A stretch of 64,000 nucleotides of DNA, from NCBI GenBank assembly GCA_002786065.1, contig NHNY01000041.1, positions 50,668 through 114,667 on the forward strand. The letters are read 5' to 3'. Below, piece by piece: positions 34,129-45,701 of this stretch. The DNA is from Microcyclospora pomicola (taxonomy: Eukaryota > Ascomycota > Dothideomycetes > Capnodiales). The notes under the pieces were generated by a model. The model did not search any database, was not told the DNA's origin, and was given only the letters and a program-made list of their open reading frames with translations. Every line of letters begins with the position of its first letter. Within the stretch, counting starts at the first letter, position 1. The position numbers and the translations under genes were made by a program.

Positions 34129-35982
34129 ATGTCTCGCCAGCCCTACTTCAAAGCTCCCCGCCCGCCCATGCGGCATGAAATAACTGAGGCAGATCTCGGT
34201 CTATGAGTGCTAGTCGACAAGGCGGACGCCGAACTCGAGTAAGTCCGCGGATTCGAGTGGCCTATCACTCAGACACTGACACTGCCTAGTGTTCTCGCGA
34301 TTCATGGCCGGGGTGCTCACCCTGACGAGACATGGTGCCAGCTGAGAGAGGATTCCCTAGATCGCTATATCGAAGCGAATTACATCAACTGGCTCTCGTA
34401 TCTGACCATGTTGCCGGCTATACTCCCGCGGGCGAGGATCATGAGATATGGCTACTGGTCGCAGTGGTTCAGCGAGGACCTTGAAAAAGCACCCACGAGA
34501 GTGATTGCCGATAGACTGCTTCCTGAACTGCAGGGCGCAAGAGCGGTAAGCTTTCGCGATCTGTACATCGCCAGTCGATGGACATGCTTGATTGACGACT
34601 GAGACAGGACTGCTTAAGGCGTCCATTGATTATCTTGGGCCACAGCTTCGGCGGACTTGTCATGATACAGGTGAGTCAGATCGGCAACAGATCGATTTAT
34701 GCTTGGTTGACTTTCCTCCAGCTGCTCGTCACAGCCCGAATTTGGCAAGAAAAATATCCTGGGCTGTATTGCGCGACAATCGGACTTGTCTCCTTCGGCA
34801 CGCCTTTCAACGACGATGTCGGCATCCGAAAGCTTACCCAAGCCGCAGAAGAAGTCTATGGTGGGTCTCGTCTTGTCGCGGCTGAAGTGAGGGCACAGCA
34901 TGCAACTGACAAGATATTCGGACATCTTCTGAGCTACTATCGAAAGATCACCGAAGGCATGCCACGAGCCCAGAGTCTATGCTTCTATGAGCAGAGACCA
35001 ACGCGTGTCCACCTGAAGCCGGTGCACATCCTTAATCAAGGACGAATCAACGGTATGCCGCTTGCTGAGGCAGATCAGTATGAGACCATATGGATCGATA
35101 AGCATTCTGGAACACTCGAGCATAATCGCGGCATTGGTCGTGCCTCTGACCATTTCCAGATCCACAAGTTTCGCAATGCAGAAGAACAAGAGTTCAAGCT
35201 GCTGGGATGCTTCTTGAGGAGAGTTGCAGCCCTGACACCGGAGCCAATAGTGTTCCTAAGTAAGCATGCAAACGCACATCATGTCGACGTCTTACAGATA
35301 CTGACCTGACTGACCTTCGCAGGGATTGATGAAGGCTGGCGAGATCTTGGGTATGACGCCGACTGGATCGTGCCTGGGCTAACGTCCTATTTTGACCGTG
35401 TGACCATCCCTTCGATGCGGGTATATGAGGCGATCTACAACAAATGCAGGAGGGAATCGAGAGGCGTCAGCCGTAAGCCTGGCCTTCAGATGTCCTCGTT
35501 TGTCTTGAACGTGAGCTGACGGTATCTCTTCAGTCAAGTCCCTTCGCGCAGAAATACCACATTACGACATCGGAAATTATCGTTTAGAAGCGGTCTGGCA
35601 GCGTCTCCAAGACGAACCCGTCGGCCAAGCAGATCAAGTGGCCTTTCCCAAAGGCTACATCCTCGCAGTGCTCCATATGCTCGATGTCGAGTATCTCAAC
35701 CCCCATCGCCAGCCACGGGACATTGATGGTCGGTTCGGCGCAGTCTCAGAACCTCGCCGAGGTCTGATGCTATGCTGGGATATCTGGACACCTTGCCGAT
35801 GCATTGAGAGTTGCTGCTCCGCGTGGAATTTTGCGAACGAAGAGGGCCTGGTCAGGGAACGGAATGGCACATGTGGCGTATCCGCCTGGGCGAAGGGCAG
35901 TAAAACATTGCTCCCAGATAAACGCACGTACGAAGAGCATCGAGGCAGAGTCCGGAGAGATTGGTGGCTCCGCAGGGTTTGA
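34129..35982 (+). CDS. alpha/beta-hydrolase (DUF676/SesB-like) gene with in-frame stop, possibly a pseudogene
   Basis: Six exons can be assembled, all phase-consistent: 34129-34238, 34290-34545, 34608-34670, 34722-35259, 35323-35472 and 35534-35982 (introns 49-62 bp). The product has the plan of fungal serine-hydrolase domains often found at the N-terminus of STAND/NACHT proteins: VLAIHGRGAHPDETW, then RARIMRYGYWSQWF, then the nucleophile elbow LIILGHSFGGLVMIQ (GHSFG), then GLVSFGTPF. No NACHT or repeat domain follows before the stop at 35982. Codon 26 of the only plausible first exon is TGA (34204-34206), just before VLVDKADAELD, where homologous proteins read through. Either this copy is dead, or the true first exon is upstream and joins at the AG ending at 34212. 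Lipase/esterase-type chemistry is inferred from the motif only. Confidence 0.6.
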
Positions 35983-37998
35983 TGTTCGGGATGCGTGCGC
36001 TTGGTCAGCTCTCACGACTGGCGGGATGAATCTACAACAAGGCTAGAAGTGCATTCAGGCAGACTGCTACAAGTGATGAGTTAATCACCAATCATACAAT
36101 CGAGCGGCTGACACTCATGCTGCCAGTATTCGGAGGATTGTGAGACCAACGCTAGGTGGAGTGGAAGTCTACTGGTACCGCTGAGTGCTCCGGCACATTT
36201 TATTATAGGTAGTCTTCCAAGCTGTTTCCTTGGTAATCCCCCTTGTAGCTGTCATCTAAGCATATGACTAGGGTACTGGTTGGGTCGATTGCAGGTCCAT
36301 GGCCACGGATCTTGATCTTGAATTGATTTGACGTGATGACAATCACATCTGCGCTCGTCTTGAACTAGGGTCATTCCTTAGTCCAGCCTTGTGATCAGAC
36401 CTATCTCCACGATAGTGTCTCTTGTCCGTACCTCACTGTACATCTGTGCTTCTGGCCGAGGCATGTAGACGGCAGGAAGCAATGTGATTGGCGACGAGAA
36501 GCCAGGAGCTAGTGGGTGTGCAACTGTCCTGCCGGCAAGTGGGGACATTGCTTTCCAACCATGCTTGAAACAGACATCAGCTTCGTCCCGCATCACGAAC
36601 AGCAGCACGCCAATAGCTCACTTGAGTTTGACAGGTCTTGCGAGTTGGTGATGAATCCCTCTTGTTTGATCGCCCTGCTCGATCAAAGGCCAGACCTCGC
36701 CTTGCTGATAAGGGGCCGATCGCCCATCCACCGGTGTCTGTCGAGCTGACCCGATCGAGCACAGGATAGCGACGGTTTAGCACTCACAACCCCGGTAGCT
36801 CTTCGCCTGTGCCGGCAGTCCGCGTCCATACAACCAAGGCAAAGTCCAGTCCGTCTTAGCTTGCATAAAGTGATGCGCTGGCAGTCAAGCAAGAGCTCCT
36901 CGACGAGGCTGCAGGTGGCTTTTGCCAGCGAAACAAGCTTGCCCCGCCAGACCGACAGCTCCAGTCGCGGCAAGTCGCACCCTGTCGGCATCATGCTCCA
37001 CGAGGTTGGGCTGCTTGCATTGCATCTTGAAGCACGTTAGTATCGCTCTCGCGGCTGTCGACAAATATGATCGTGGCCAGCAAAGTGGTCGCAGGAGGCG
37101 CAAAACGTACACCAGCGTTGGCAGTAACGCGAAGCGCGAGATACCTTAAATGGACTGCACTGGCTCCCGGTACTACTCGAAGCTCCGAGGCTCGTCAAGC
37201 TCCCAGCCTTACAACATCTGATCGGACACAAGGCACGAGAGTCAAGATGGTGTTCTCAGGGCGTTGCAATCCTTCCGAGCTTCTAGGCTCTGCTGACGTC
37301 CCGAGCGGGAGAAGATGTCCAGTAAGGATGTCTGTACCGTCTTCGTTTCAAAATCGTCTGTGGCCAGTGACAGAAGACTAAAGATGAGCTTCACCGGAGA
37401 GCATTCTGATCTAAGGTTTGCATCTAGACCCGTGAGGTGGACACGATCTTTTTGAGTGGTGCCAGTCGTCGCGTTGTCGTCTGAATAGACCTTGTCAAAC
37501 GCCTTCCTTCAGTGGGCTGCCTCTTGCACGACAAACACCTTGGATGATGGCTAGTGGATGCTGATGTGCCGGCTTAGGGAATGTTATGTCTTCCTGCTTG
37601 GGTGAAAGCTGATACTGCGTCTTGGTATCCACTTGCCTAAGCCCCCATGCGGGCGGCCTCTTCGATACGTAACCGTAGTCAAGCTCTCCCGGGTACAGGG
37701 TCATAGCCTTACTTGGCTCTTTGGTAAGGCTCGTCTCCTCGATTCACAGGCCATGCAACTTGCTATCATCGTACTTCTCTGTTGCGGTAACCAGCTGCCT
37801 TCGATCCACCGGGGCGTAACATGGTCGCGGCCGGCTCGTCAGCAAGGCAATAAGACCGCCCCATCGCTCGCATTTGCTTTCGGCGGCTCTTTCTTTCTCT
37901 TTCATACATTTTCCTTATATTGGGCACCACTGCATCCAAGTCTACTCAATCACCGCCGAAATAAGTACAATCTGCCGCCTTACATTGGCCAAGCAGTC
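35983..37998. other. 2-kb region without a supported gene
   Basis: Follows the hydrolase-like gene. An overlapping frame up to 36046 reads ALRVAAPRG, faintly like an ankyrin helix, which could be decayed coding sequence. The remainder has only short frames. The last 150 bases are CT-rich (TTTCTTTCTCTTTC near 37890), as in many fungal core promoters, and lead into the gene at 37999. Confidence 0.4.
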
Positions 37999-39765
37999 AT
38001 GACGAACAATTTTCCTCATACTCCCCTGCATCCAAGCACGGTCTACCCAATAGACGACCAATACCATCAAGCCCCTGATGTACCGATGTATCATGACGAC
38101 CCACATCGTGGAATAGTGGATGGTAGCAAGACTAAACAGCCGAAATCCCTCAAGGTGTACGAGCCAGTTGAGGAAGAATTGCTCGGCTACGTCTTAGAGC
38201 TTGCACCAGCCAAGCCTGGAGAGAATAAATGCTGGCAACGTGTGGGCAAGCAAGCCTTGCCATTTGAACAGCGGAAGTGTGTTCTAGAGGTCAATCTACG
38301 TCTAGTAATTCCGCTAACCGTCGTCAGACTCGAAAGAATAGCGCTCGCCTACAAGAAAGCAACAGGAGCAGGACCTGCGCACCATTTGAAGTCTCTCACG
38401 TCTACGCAACGAGGTGTCATAAATCGCTTAATCGATGAGCACAAAATTAAGGAAAAGAACCCGCACGCTGGTTGGGTTCTGGTCCACGTCGAGAAGTCTG
38501 GGCAGTGGCACTTCAACTCTCGAGAAATCAAGAAGATCCAAGTCATCCTCAAGCGACATGATAGGATGCTGAACAAGCCGAGGGGCACTGTCATCAGACC
38601 CAACTTGGGTGGGTACCAGGAAGGCGATATCATTGATCTTGCCGCCCCTATACCAGAGCCGAAGTCGGAGAAGAAGAAAGGTAAACCAAAGAAGAGCAGC
38701 ATCCATGACTTCAATTTCGACGATCCTCCAATGTCGAATCTTCCGAACCCGCAGAATCTGCCGACAAGTCATTCGCCAGGTCATCCCGTTCACCAGCAGC
38801 AGGGCGGCTACGTGCAAGATCCCAATGCCCAGCAGGGCTGGCAAGATCAGCTTCACGTGCCTCAGCATCAGCCAGGCCCTCAATACCTTGATCCCATCAA
38901 TCATGACCCTCATGGACATCCACCACAGCTGCCGGCGGTTGCTGTACCTGTTGATGCATACTCAGCAAGACAAATCACCGGCAACAATCCATTCACGCCA
39001 TATCCAGAGGTCATGCCGCCTCATGAGCAGTATGCTCCAAATGTGGTCAACAATCATGCCGATAACGATCATTATCCTCAACGGCTAGCAGCACGTACAC
39101 CTCCCGCACCTCCCGCACCTCCACCTCCGGAGCGTCGGTCTCGAAGTCATTTACGTTCCAACAGCGAGGCCAGATTGCGCGCCGCGCTGGAGCGTGAGCG
39201 GGCTGAGTACGCCGAGCTACAGGCGGAGCTTGAGCGCCTGACTTTCGACCAGCGTCCTCGTAGCGCCCATTCCGACGGCACCCGCTACTCCAACGCATCA
39301 TCTGTGTTCTCGCAGTATCCTGTCGCAGAAGCTTTCTCCCCACCGTCCACCCCACCTGGATTTGACCACTATGAGCCTCCACGCAGGCCCCATCGTCGTC
39401 GCTCCAGCGAGCTGCGCGAAGCTCGTTACGGCCCTAAGCGGTATGGCAACGAGACCGTCGACGTTCGCGCAGGGTATTCCGCCCGCGATCGCTCGAGGGA
39501 GGCCATGCGACGCTACCGCCGCAACGGCCCAAAACCTGTCGTATTACATAGGCCGGAGTACGACGACTACCCTCGGGATCAGCTGTATCTTCCACCATCC
39601 ATGCCGCGGCCTCAAAGACGCTTGACAGATGCTGCCCAAGGCTACTATCCTGACGCGGCATTCAATCAAGGCCATCGCCGACGCCAGGAAGAGAGGCGGC
39701 GAGGCACGGCTTACGAGCCGCTGCGACGGCCGGACCGGATGTTTGATGGTGTGAGGTACATTTGA
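37999..39765 (+). CDS. conserved-looking fungal protein of unknown function, proline/histidine-rich with coiled coil
   Basis: Frame of 588 residues from the ATG at 37999. The frame is open for another 122 codons upstream (an ATG at 37753 would add 82), but that part is CT-rich and promoter-like, so I chose the later start. Residues about 50-200 look globular: LKVYEPVEEELLGYVLELAP, then AGWVLVHVEKSGQWHFNSRE. From about 215 it is low-complexity with many P, H, Q and S, then a short coiled coil (EARLRAALERERAEYAELQ) and an arginine-rich C-terminus with RRPHRRRS-type blocks. I do not recognise the family. The basic tail and disorder suggest a nuclear or scaffold role, but that is a guess. Confidence 0.75.
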   Translation: MTNNFPHTPLHPSTVYPIDDQYHQAPDVPMYHDDPHRGIVDGSKTKQPKSLKVYEPVEEELLGYVLELAPAKPGENKCWQRVGKQALPFEQRKCVLEVNLRLVIPLTVVRLERIALAYKKATGAGPAHHLKSLTSTQRGVINRLIDEHKIKEKNPHAGWVLVHVEKSGQWHFNSREIKKIQVILKRHDRMLNKPRGTVIRPNLGGYQEGDIIDLAAPIPEPKSEKKKGKPKKSSIHDFNFDDPPMSNLPNPQNLPTSHSPGHPVHQQQGGYVQDPNAQQGWQDQLHVPQHQPGPQYLDPINHDPHGHPPQLPAVAVPVDAYSARQITGNNPFTPYPEVMPPHEQYAPNVVNNHADNDHYPQRLAARTPPAPPAPPPPERRSRSHLRSNSEARLRAALERERAEYAELQAELERLTFDQRPRSAHSDGTRYSNASSVFSQYPVAEAFSPPSTPPGFDHYEPPRRPHRRRSSELREARYGPKRYGNETVDVRAGYSARDRSREAMRRYRRNGPKPVVLHRPEYDDYPRDQLYLPPSMPRPQRRLTDAAQGYYPDAAFNQGHRRRQEERRRGTAYEPLRRPDRMFDGVRYI

Positions 39766-40154
39766 GCGGCGGGGATGGTGCACTATGTTTGGCGAGCTAT
39801 GATTCTGTTGACTGGGTCTTGTTTCTCTTCCTGTTGGTCTGTTATCAAAAGCTTCGATTGAAGCACTAATATTTGGCCATCTGATTCGATTATACCACAC
39901 TCTCATTCCAGCTACGAGAAATGAAACTTAATGCCTTCGCTCATGTGACATACCAAGCGTTTCAACCCTAATATGTTCTTACGTTACACGTAGATGAGGT
40001 CCAGTATATCACTATTGTCTAACAACAAAGCCTGCTCGATGGCGTTGATTTACTTCATTGCACATGTATACATAGCTGAATAGAATTCGTTGTGTCGGGG
40101 ATATCATAGGTTTTATAAGTAGGTATGCAATGCTTTTAGTAGGATGATGCATGT
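39766..40154. other. convergent intergenic region
   Basis: 3' flanks of the unknown gene (+) and the flippase gene (-). AT-rich, no coding content. Confidence 0.45.
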
Positions 40155-43100
40155 TCACGCAGGAGACGTCAGACCTTCACGCCTCACGCCTCCAAAGCGG
40201 CGAGCTAGGACCTCCTGAATGTCGGTGCTTGTCCGTCCGTCGTCGATCATAACTCGTTGTTCTTCAGTGTCCACGCCGGACACTCTTCCTTCTTCCATGA
40301 CCCGCGGTCGATCGAGGAGCTCCTGCACTGCGCCTTCTCGATCCGCCTGCACTTCAGCTTCACGTTGCAGCTCCACACTGCTCTTCTTGGCGCCATGCTT
40401 CCATCCTGCTTGAAGCCATGGCGCGCTGGCCTCTTCGAATCGCCGTCTGGTCGCAAGATCCGACTCGAGCTCTTGGAACACTTCCACGTCTGTCGGGAAG
40501 AAAGCGGCGTGCAGTGCAGCCAAAGCGATTTCGAACAGCAGGCACGACGAGGTGGCCAGAATGAGCACTAGCCACCAGAGTGCGTTGCGACCAAAGCGCG
40601 TGAAGAAACCGTCTTTGACATTGTACTCATTATTGCTCTTGTACAGTGCGGCGAGGATGATGTTCCACAGGAACCAGCCGCCGACTGACAGCACCCAAGC
40701 GATCGCCGTGGTGTAAGTTCTGTTGCGCTGGACGACGACTTGGACCTTCGTAGCAATGACAATGATACACGCAGTAAACGCTAGGTCACCCATGGCGAAT
40801 GGACCGTTGTCAAGTGTGAAGATCGCAGAGGCGAAGAGGCCGAACATGGTGTAGTAGACCACCATGGCTTCCGCAGCAGCAGTGAACATCCACCAGAGGT
40901 AGACTTTGGAGTTGAAGCCAGCAGATCGCTGGCCTTTGGTGTAAAGCTCGGGGACAGCGATCAATGTGGATTCGTGCAGGTCTTTCTCGAAGATGCCGAT
41001 GAAGATGACGATCAACGAGCTGAAGAGCGTGTTGAACATGCTTAAGGACCAGGATTCGTACAGGGAAGTTCCCGTGTAGCCAGTAGAGCGCTGATACAAT
41101 GCTTGAAGCAGAAAGAAGAACATCTCCTTCCAGAGCGTCGACACAGTGTACAGACACGTGCGAATGTAGTTCCATCGGCCATGGACCAGGAGGAGTTTCG
41201 TGAGGAAGCGGAACTGGGCGATAGAATAATCCGATGTTCGTGCTGCTTGTAAGCCTTCCTTTCCAGTGATCCCTATGCCGACATGTGCCTCTTGGATCAT
41301 AGCGATGTCGTTTGCACCATCACCGATGGCTAACGTGACGCTCCGATTGACACGTCTACGGATGCCGTTGACAAGCGACGCCTTTTGACTTGGCGATGCT
41401 CGACAACATACCACGGAATCCGCTAGAATAGCCAGATCTTGGAATAAGGTGTACAAAGCCGGGTCAGATTCAAGCATTGCCAATGTTTGGCCATCGATCA
41501 CGACCACAGAATGCGCCACTCCACCACGATTGATGTCGATGATTGCTCCAGCGATGCTTTGCTCGGCATCTCCAGTTTCGTGGTCCAGGATGATCAACAT
41601 GGAGTAATCCTTGATCAATCTACAAGAGTGTCCAATGTTAATGGCCGTTTCACGTTTGTCTATATCATGGTGGTTAGCATCCTATTGAGTTTTTGTGTGC
41701 CACAGAGTATAGACTTACCACCTGTAAGCATCCAGAGCTTGATATTCGCCCTTCGCAGCCGGTCGATGGTCTCGGGAACACCTTTCTGGAGCTTATCCTC
41801 GATCGCCGTTGCACCGCTCAATTCTAGCTGCTGCTCGATCATTTCACCTGCTCTTTCGATCATGATCTGCCGATCGACTAATGAAGTGGTAGCATCCTTG
41901 TAGATCTTCTTCCAGCTCTGATATTCTTCCTCCTCCAGAAATCGATGCGCATATAACAATGTGCGCAGACCCTCTGTAGCAAAGTCATTGGTATGCTGCA
42001 AACAGCGCTCAACAACAGCATTCTCGTCTACGACAAGCGCTTCTTCCACCAAATCGTCCTCTTCATACTCGGAAACCATAGACTGCTGATAGTCTGAGCG
42101 TGCCATGGACGGTCTACTCAGCTGGGCAGACGGTCTTGGTGAATAGTGCGAGGGGTCTAATGCTGGCGATGACACGTCTTGCTCTCGATGTCTCAGCCAG
42201 GAGTCAATATTATCCTTGATCGGCGCTAGCTTCCCAATACTCCTCCTTGATGTCGAAGGCCGTGTCAAATTCGTACTGGTCCGTGGAAAGCTCACAACAC
42301 TACCCGATCGGGTCACTTGACTGCTTTTGCGTACGATCGCTTGCTGAGCTTCCATACTTCTGCGCTTGTCATTGCGATTCTCGATTTCGGACATTTTGTG
42401 GTGCGCAAATGCAGCCAGTCGTAGCCTGGTCATGACCATCGAATCTGCACCTTTGCACATAACACAGATCCTGCCATTTGGAAAGCGAACAACGCATGAC
42501 ATACGTTTTCGCTTGCTGGAGAATTCAATCACATCGAGCACTTCGTAGCTTTCGTACTCCGCAGGCTCATTAGGCCCACGAGGATAAGTTTGCACCGTCA
42601 ATTTTGACACATCTCGCTCGCAAGCAATGTAACCCAATTCTTGAGCCGCTCTGACCAAGGCCAGCTCATCTGGACTTGACGCCTGGTAGTCAATACTTCC
42701 ATCGTGTGCGTCTTTCTCGGGCAGACAGGTATGGCAGACCGCCATGGAAAGAATCATCAACTTGGCTTTGCGCGCAAACACTGTGTGTGGCCGCCGCTGG
42801 ATATATCGTATCATCTCCGTCGTTGACAACTCGGGCTGTGCTTTTTCGGGAATTGCTGAAGATCTCCACAAAGACGCTGACCTTCTCGGCAGTGAGCCTG
42901 TCTCTGATTGATGTTCGCCGAATGTATTGCTAAGCCCATCCCCCAAAGTCTGTGTGGTCGATCTTCGTATGAATGATTTTCGCACAGGTTGCTTTCCCTT
43001 GCTTCTGGTCTTTCGTTTCTTGTGCAACAGCTTCTCTTCCTGCTCTTCTTGATGTTTTAGATCTTCATCATGCACCCATGCCGTGCCTGCGACACTCATC

Positions 43101-45118
43101 TTGCGAAATTTCATGACATTCTCAGTCAGTGTACCTGTCTTATCCGAGAATATATAGCTGACCTGACCAAGTTCTTCGTTGATCGTTGAAGTCCTGGCTT
43201 CGAAGGGGGTGTTGCTGGCTTCATCGTACATGTCCACGTCATTCATTAAAAACATCTGCCCGATCTTGATGATCTCCAGCGAAACGTACAGACTGAGAGG
43301 GATCATGGTGTTGAACATGATGATGAAAGATGTCAAGATGGGTCCAAACCCCACACTGGCATCGGTCAAGTACCATGACGATGACTCGGTAGGATCTTGC
43401 CAAAGCTCGTACGCAATAGTGTTGTAGAGTGACAACAGAACAACGAATATGACGACCACGACGACGATCTTGTTGACTAAAGCCTGCAGTGAAGGGGCCT
43501 TGATTCTCGGATTCTTGTTGGCATTCATGCGGATCTTGCATTCTTCACCACTATAGATGACCATTCCCAGGATCGCGGGTGTGTTACGAAGCACGCTTCC
43601 GCGATAGATGATTTCGTTGTTTGTCAAAGGTACGGTCTCGTCGTGGATGGTCACTTTGCCCTCGAAGTTATACAGGTCGAGGTTGGGATCCTCAACGACG
43701 AACTGCGCCCCACAAGCCGCAACGGACTCGACAGAGGTATATGCAGATGTCAAAGCGGCGGCAGGCTGCTTATTTTTCAGATTTGTTTCGCCATCAAGGG
43801 CCATCGTTTCGATGTAGGCTACATTGTTAGCCCCTTGGGAGTTGAGAAGGACCAGATCAGCTGGCGCTGCTTCATCGCGCTCAAGCCTGACAACATCACC
43901 CACTTGTAACGTGTGCCATTTTACAGGCGCCCAGTGGAGTAGACTTGAGGAGGCTCCTGCCTGCTCTACGTCGACGGTATCGGCACACGATGTCGAATGA
44001 TATGCGTGAAGCACCTTGGTCCGGCGATTGTTCTCCGCTTTGTCCAGCCGGTATCGCCTGAGGTCTTCGTAACCTTCTTTCGCCATGGACAAAGATACAA
44101 AAAAGAGCAGAGGGATAATTGTAGTGTAGGATCCCGTGGTGCTCAAGCCAGGTATCATCTGTAATATCGATACACACAGGAAGTAAAAGTTGGCCAGTTT
44201 CGAGAACTGTGCGAACAACTGTCGTGGGAGAAAATTCCAAGCTGTGTATTTGGAAGATGTAATGAGGTTGCTGATATACGGCTTCGTCGTACGTTCATCA
44301 GTGAGAGGATGTTTGCGCGAGGGGTCCAAAATTATGTGCCGACCATCTTTTGACGGGGGGATTTCCTGGATTCGTAACACGAACTTGCGTGCTCGTTCAT
44401 AGGCACTCTTGACATAGCCGACTGGAAGATGCCGTCGCGCTTGACTTTGAACCCATTGCTGGTAATGCGGCAATGCCGAGATACCTTGGACGCCTTTCCT
44501 GGAGGAGGGCCTGAATGATGATGATGGTGCCGATGAAGCAAATGGTGATGCAGACTGGGACCTCTCTACTATGGGTGTGACTGTGATTGACGTTGCTTGC
44601 TTCTTGTTGGCAGTCTGTGGCCGATCAGAGTCTGTGCTAGAAGTCTCGATGGGACTCATCTCGATGACAGAGTCCCCTGTCATTCGCGTGTTCATGTTCT
44701 TCGCGAACAATGAACTTCGAAGCGATAAACCACGATTTCTAGCCGATCTTGGTGAACTTGGAGGGACTGCATGCCTGCCAAGAGTGTCCTGCCTTGGAGA
44801 GATCATGCTAGACGGCGACGTTGCCACAGGTATTGTAGACCCACTGGCCCTTCCATTGAGCTCTGTGACTTGGGTGTCTATCGCCAATGCGGGACCGCGA
44901 ACGCTTCTTTGTTGCCCATCTTCCCTCGAGATCTCATCACTCTTCCGCTTCTTCACCGACCGCCTGTCCGCATCCACGGAGAAACGTACTCGCTGGGTGG
45001 GTACATCGTTCTCTGCGATTTCTTGGGCGGCTCGCAACAGGTCCGGGTCCTCATGGGAGGAGTGTCTCCTGCGCATGCCATCGAGGTTTTGTCTTGTAGG
45101 GTCTGCATCGCCGGCCAT
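40155..45118 (-). CDS. P4-ATPase phospholipid flippase, Dnf3-like
   Basis: Two exons, 45118-41719 and 41659-40155, joined across a 59-bp intron (GTAAGT...ATAG) so that LTG-GDKRETAINIGHSC is restored; 1,634 residues, near yeast Dnf3. The first 240 residues are serine/arginine-rich and cytosolic. Then the P4 core: FLPRQLFAQFSKLANFYFLC (first membrane hairpin), LDGETNLK (actuator domain), DKTGTLTENVM with the phosphorylated Asp, a long nucleotide-binding domain with SSPDELALVRAAQELGY, and GDGANDIAMIQEAHVGIG at the hinge, followed by six membrane spans in exon 2. These enzymes flip aminophospholipids to the cytosolic leaflet of Golgi, endosome or plasma membrane, and support vesicle budding and polarity. 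Yeast Dnf3 works with a Cdc50-type subunit, not encoded here. It is divergent from FEX. Confidence 0.94.
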
Positions 45119-45701
45119 TCTTGCGGTCGTCTATGCAAGCCATACAACTTTTGGCTGCTCCAATGGCAGAATACTGCGCGTCCAGAGGTAGAATTGCTGG
45201 GTCTCTGTGGTCTGGCGTGTACCTGAGGGATCCACAGCAGGGCGAGCAGCGTAAATACGGTCTGCTTGAGCAGTATGAGACAGGCGAAGAAGGTATAGAA
45301 TCACCACAAGCATGCGGTCGCACAGTGCATACACAGCCCACTTGGAGTGCCGCGTGGAACTTACACGTCCAATGACATAGCGCCGGCATGTCTGCCGTCT
45401 AGGCTCAGAATAGCCGGATCGCATGGCGCCCGTGTGAAATTTAGGTTGTTCCCTCAGATCCCGACACAGGGGCTCGAGATCGTGCGCGTACCGTGGTCTC
45501 AACCAACAACACGCCCATAATCGTCTGAAACAGCACATACCACCACCTTGGCGTTAGGCTTTGCTTGTTACTATAATCTTGCCATCAGGACTTCTGCGAT
45601 ACAAGCCAGTACATATTTATCCAGACTCCAGGATTGTTGGTGTGGCGCGGTGACATCTGGGTGGAGAGCTCCCGCGTCTCTGAACCTTACTGGACTCTCG
45701 A
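45119..45701. promoter_or_regulatory. divergent promoter region, flippase/FEX
   Basis: 583 bp between the start codons of the flippase (-) and the fluoride exporter (+). Orientation implies that both promoters are here. No obvious TATA box or repeat. Confidence 0.5.

Noticed and set aside
37633-37998. N-terminal extension of the unknown protein at 37999
   Set aside because: The frame is open but CT-rich and promoter-like, and the next upstream ATG adds sequence unlike the rest. Kept only as an alternative.
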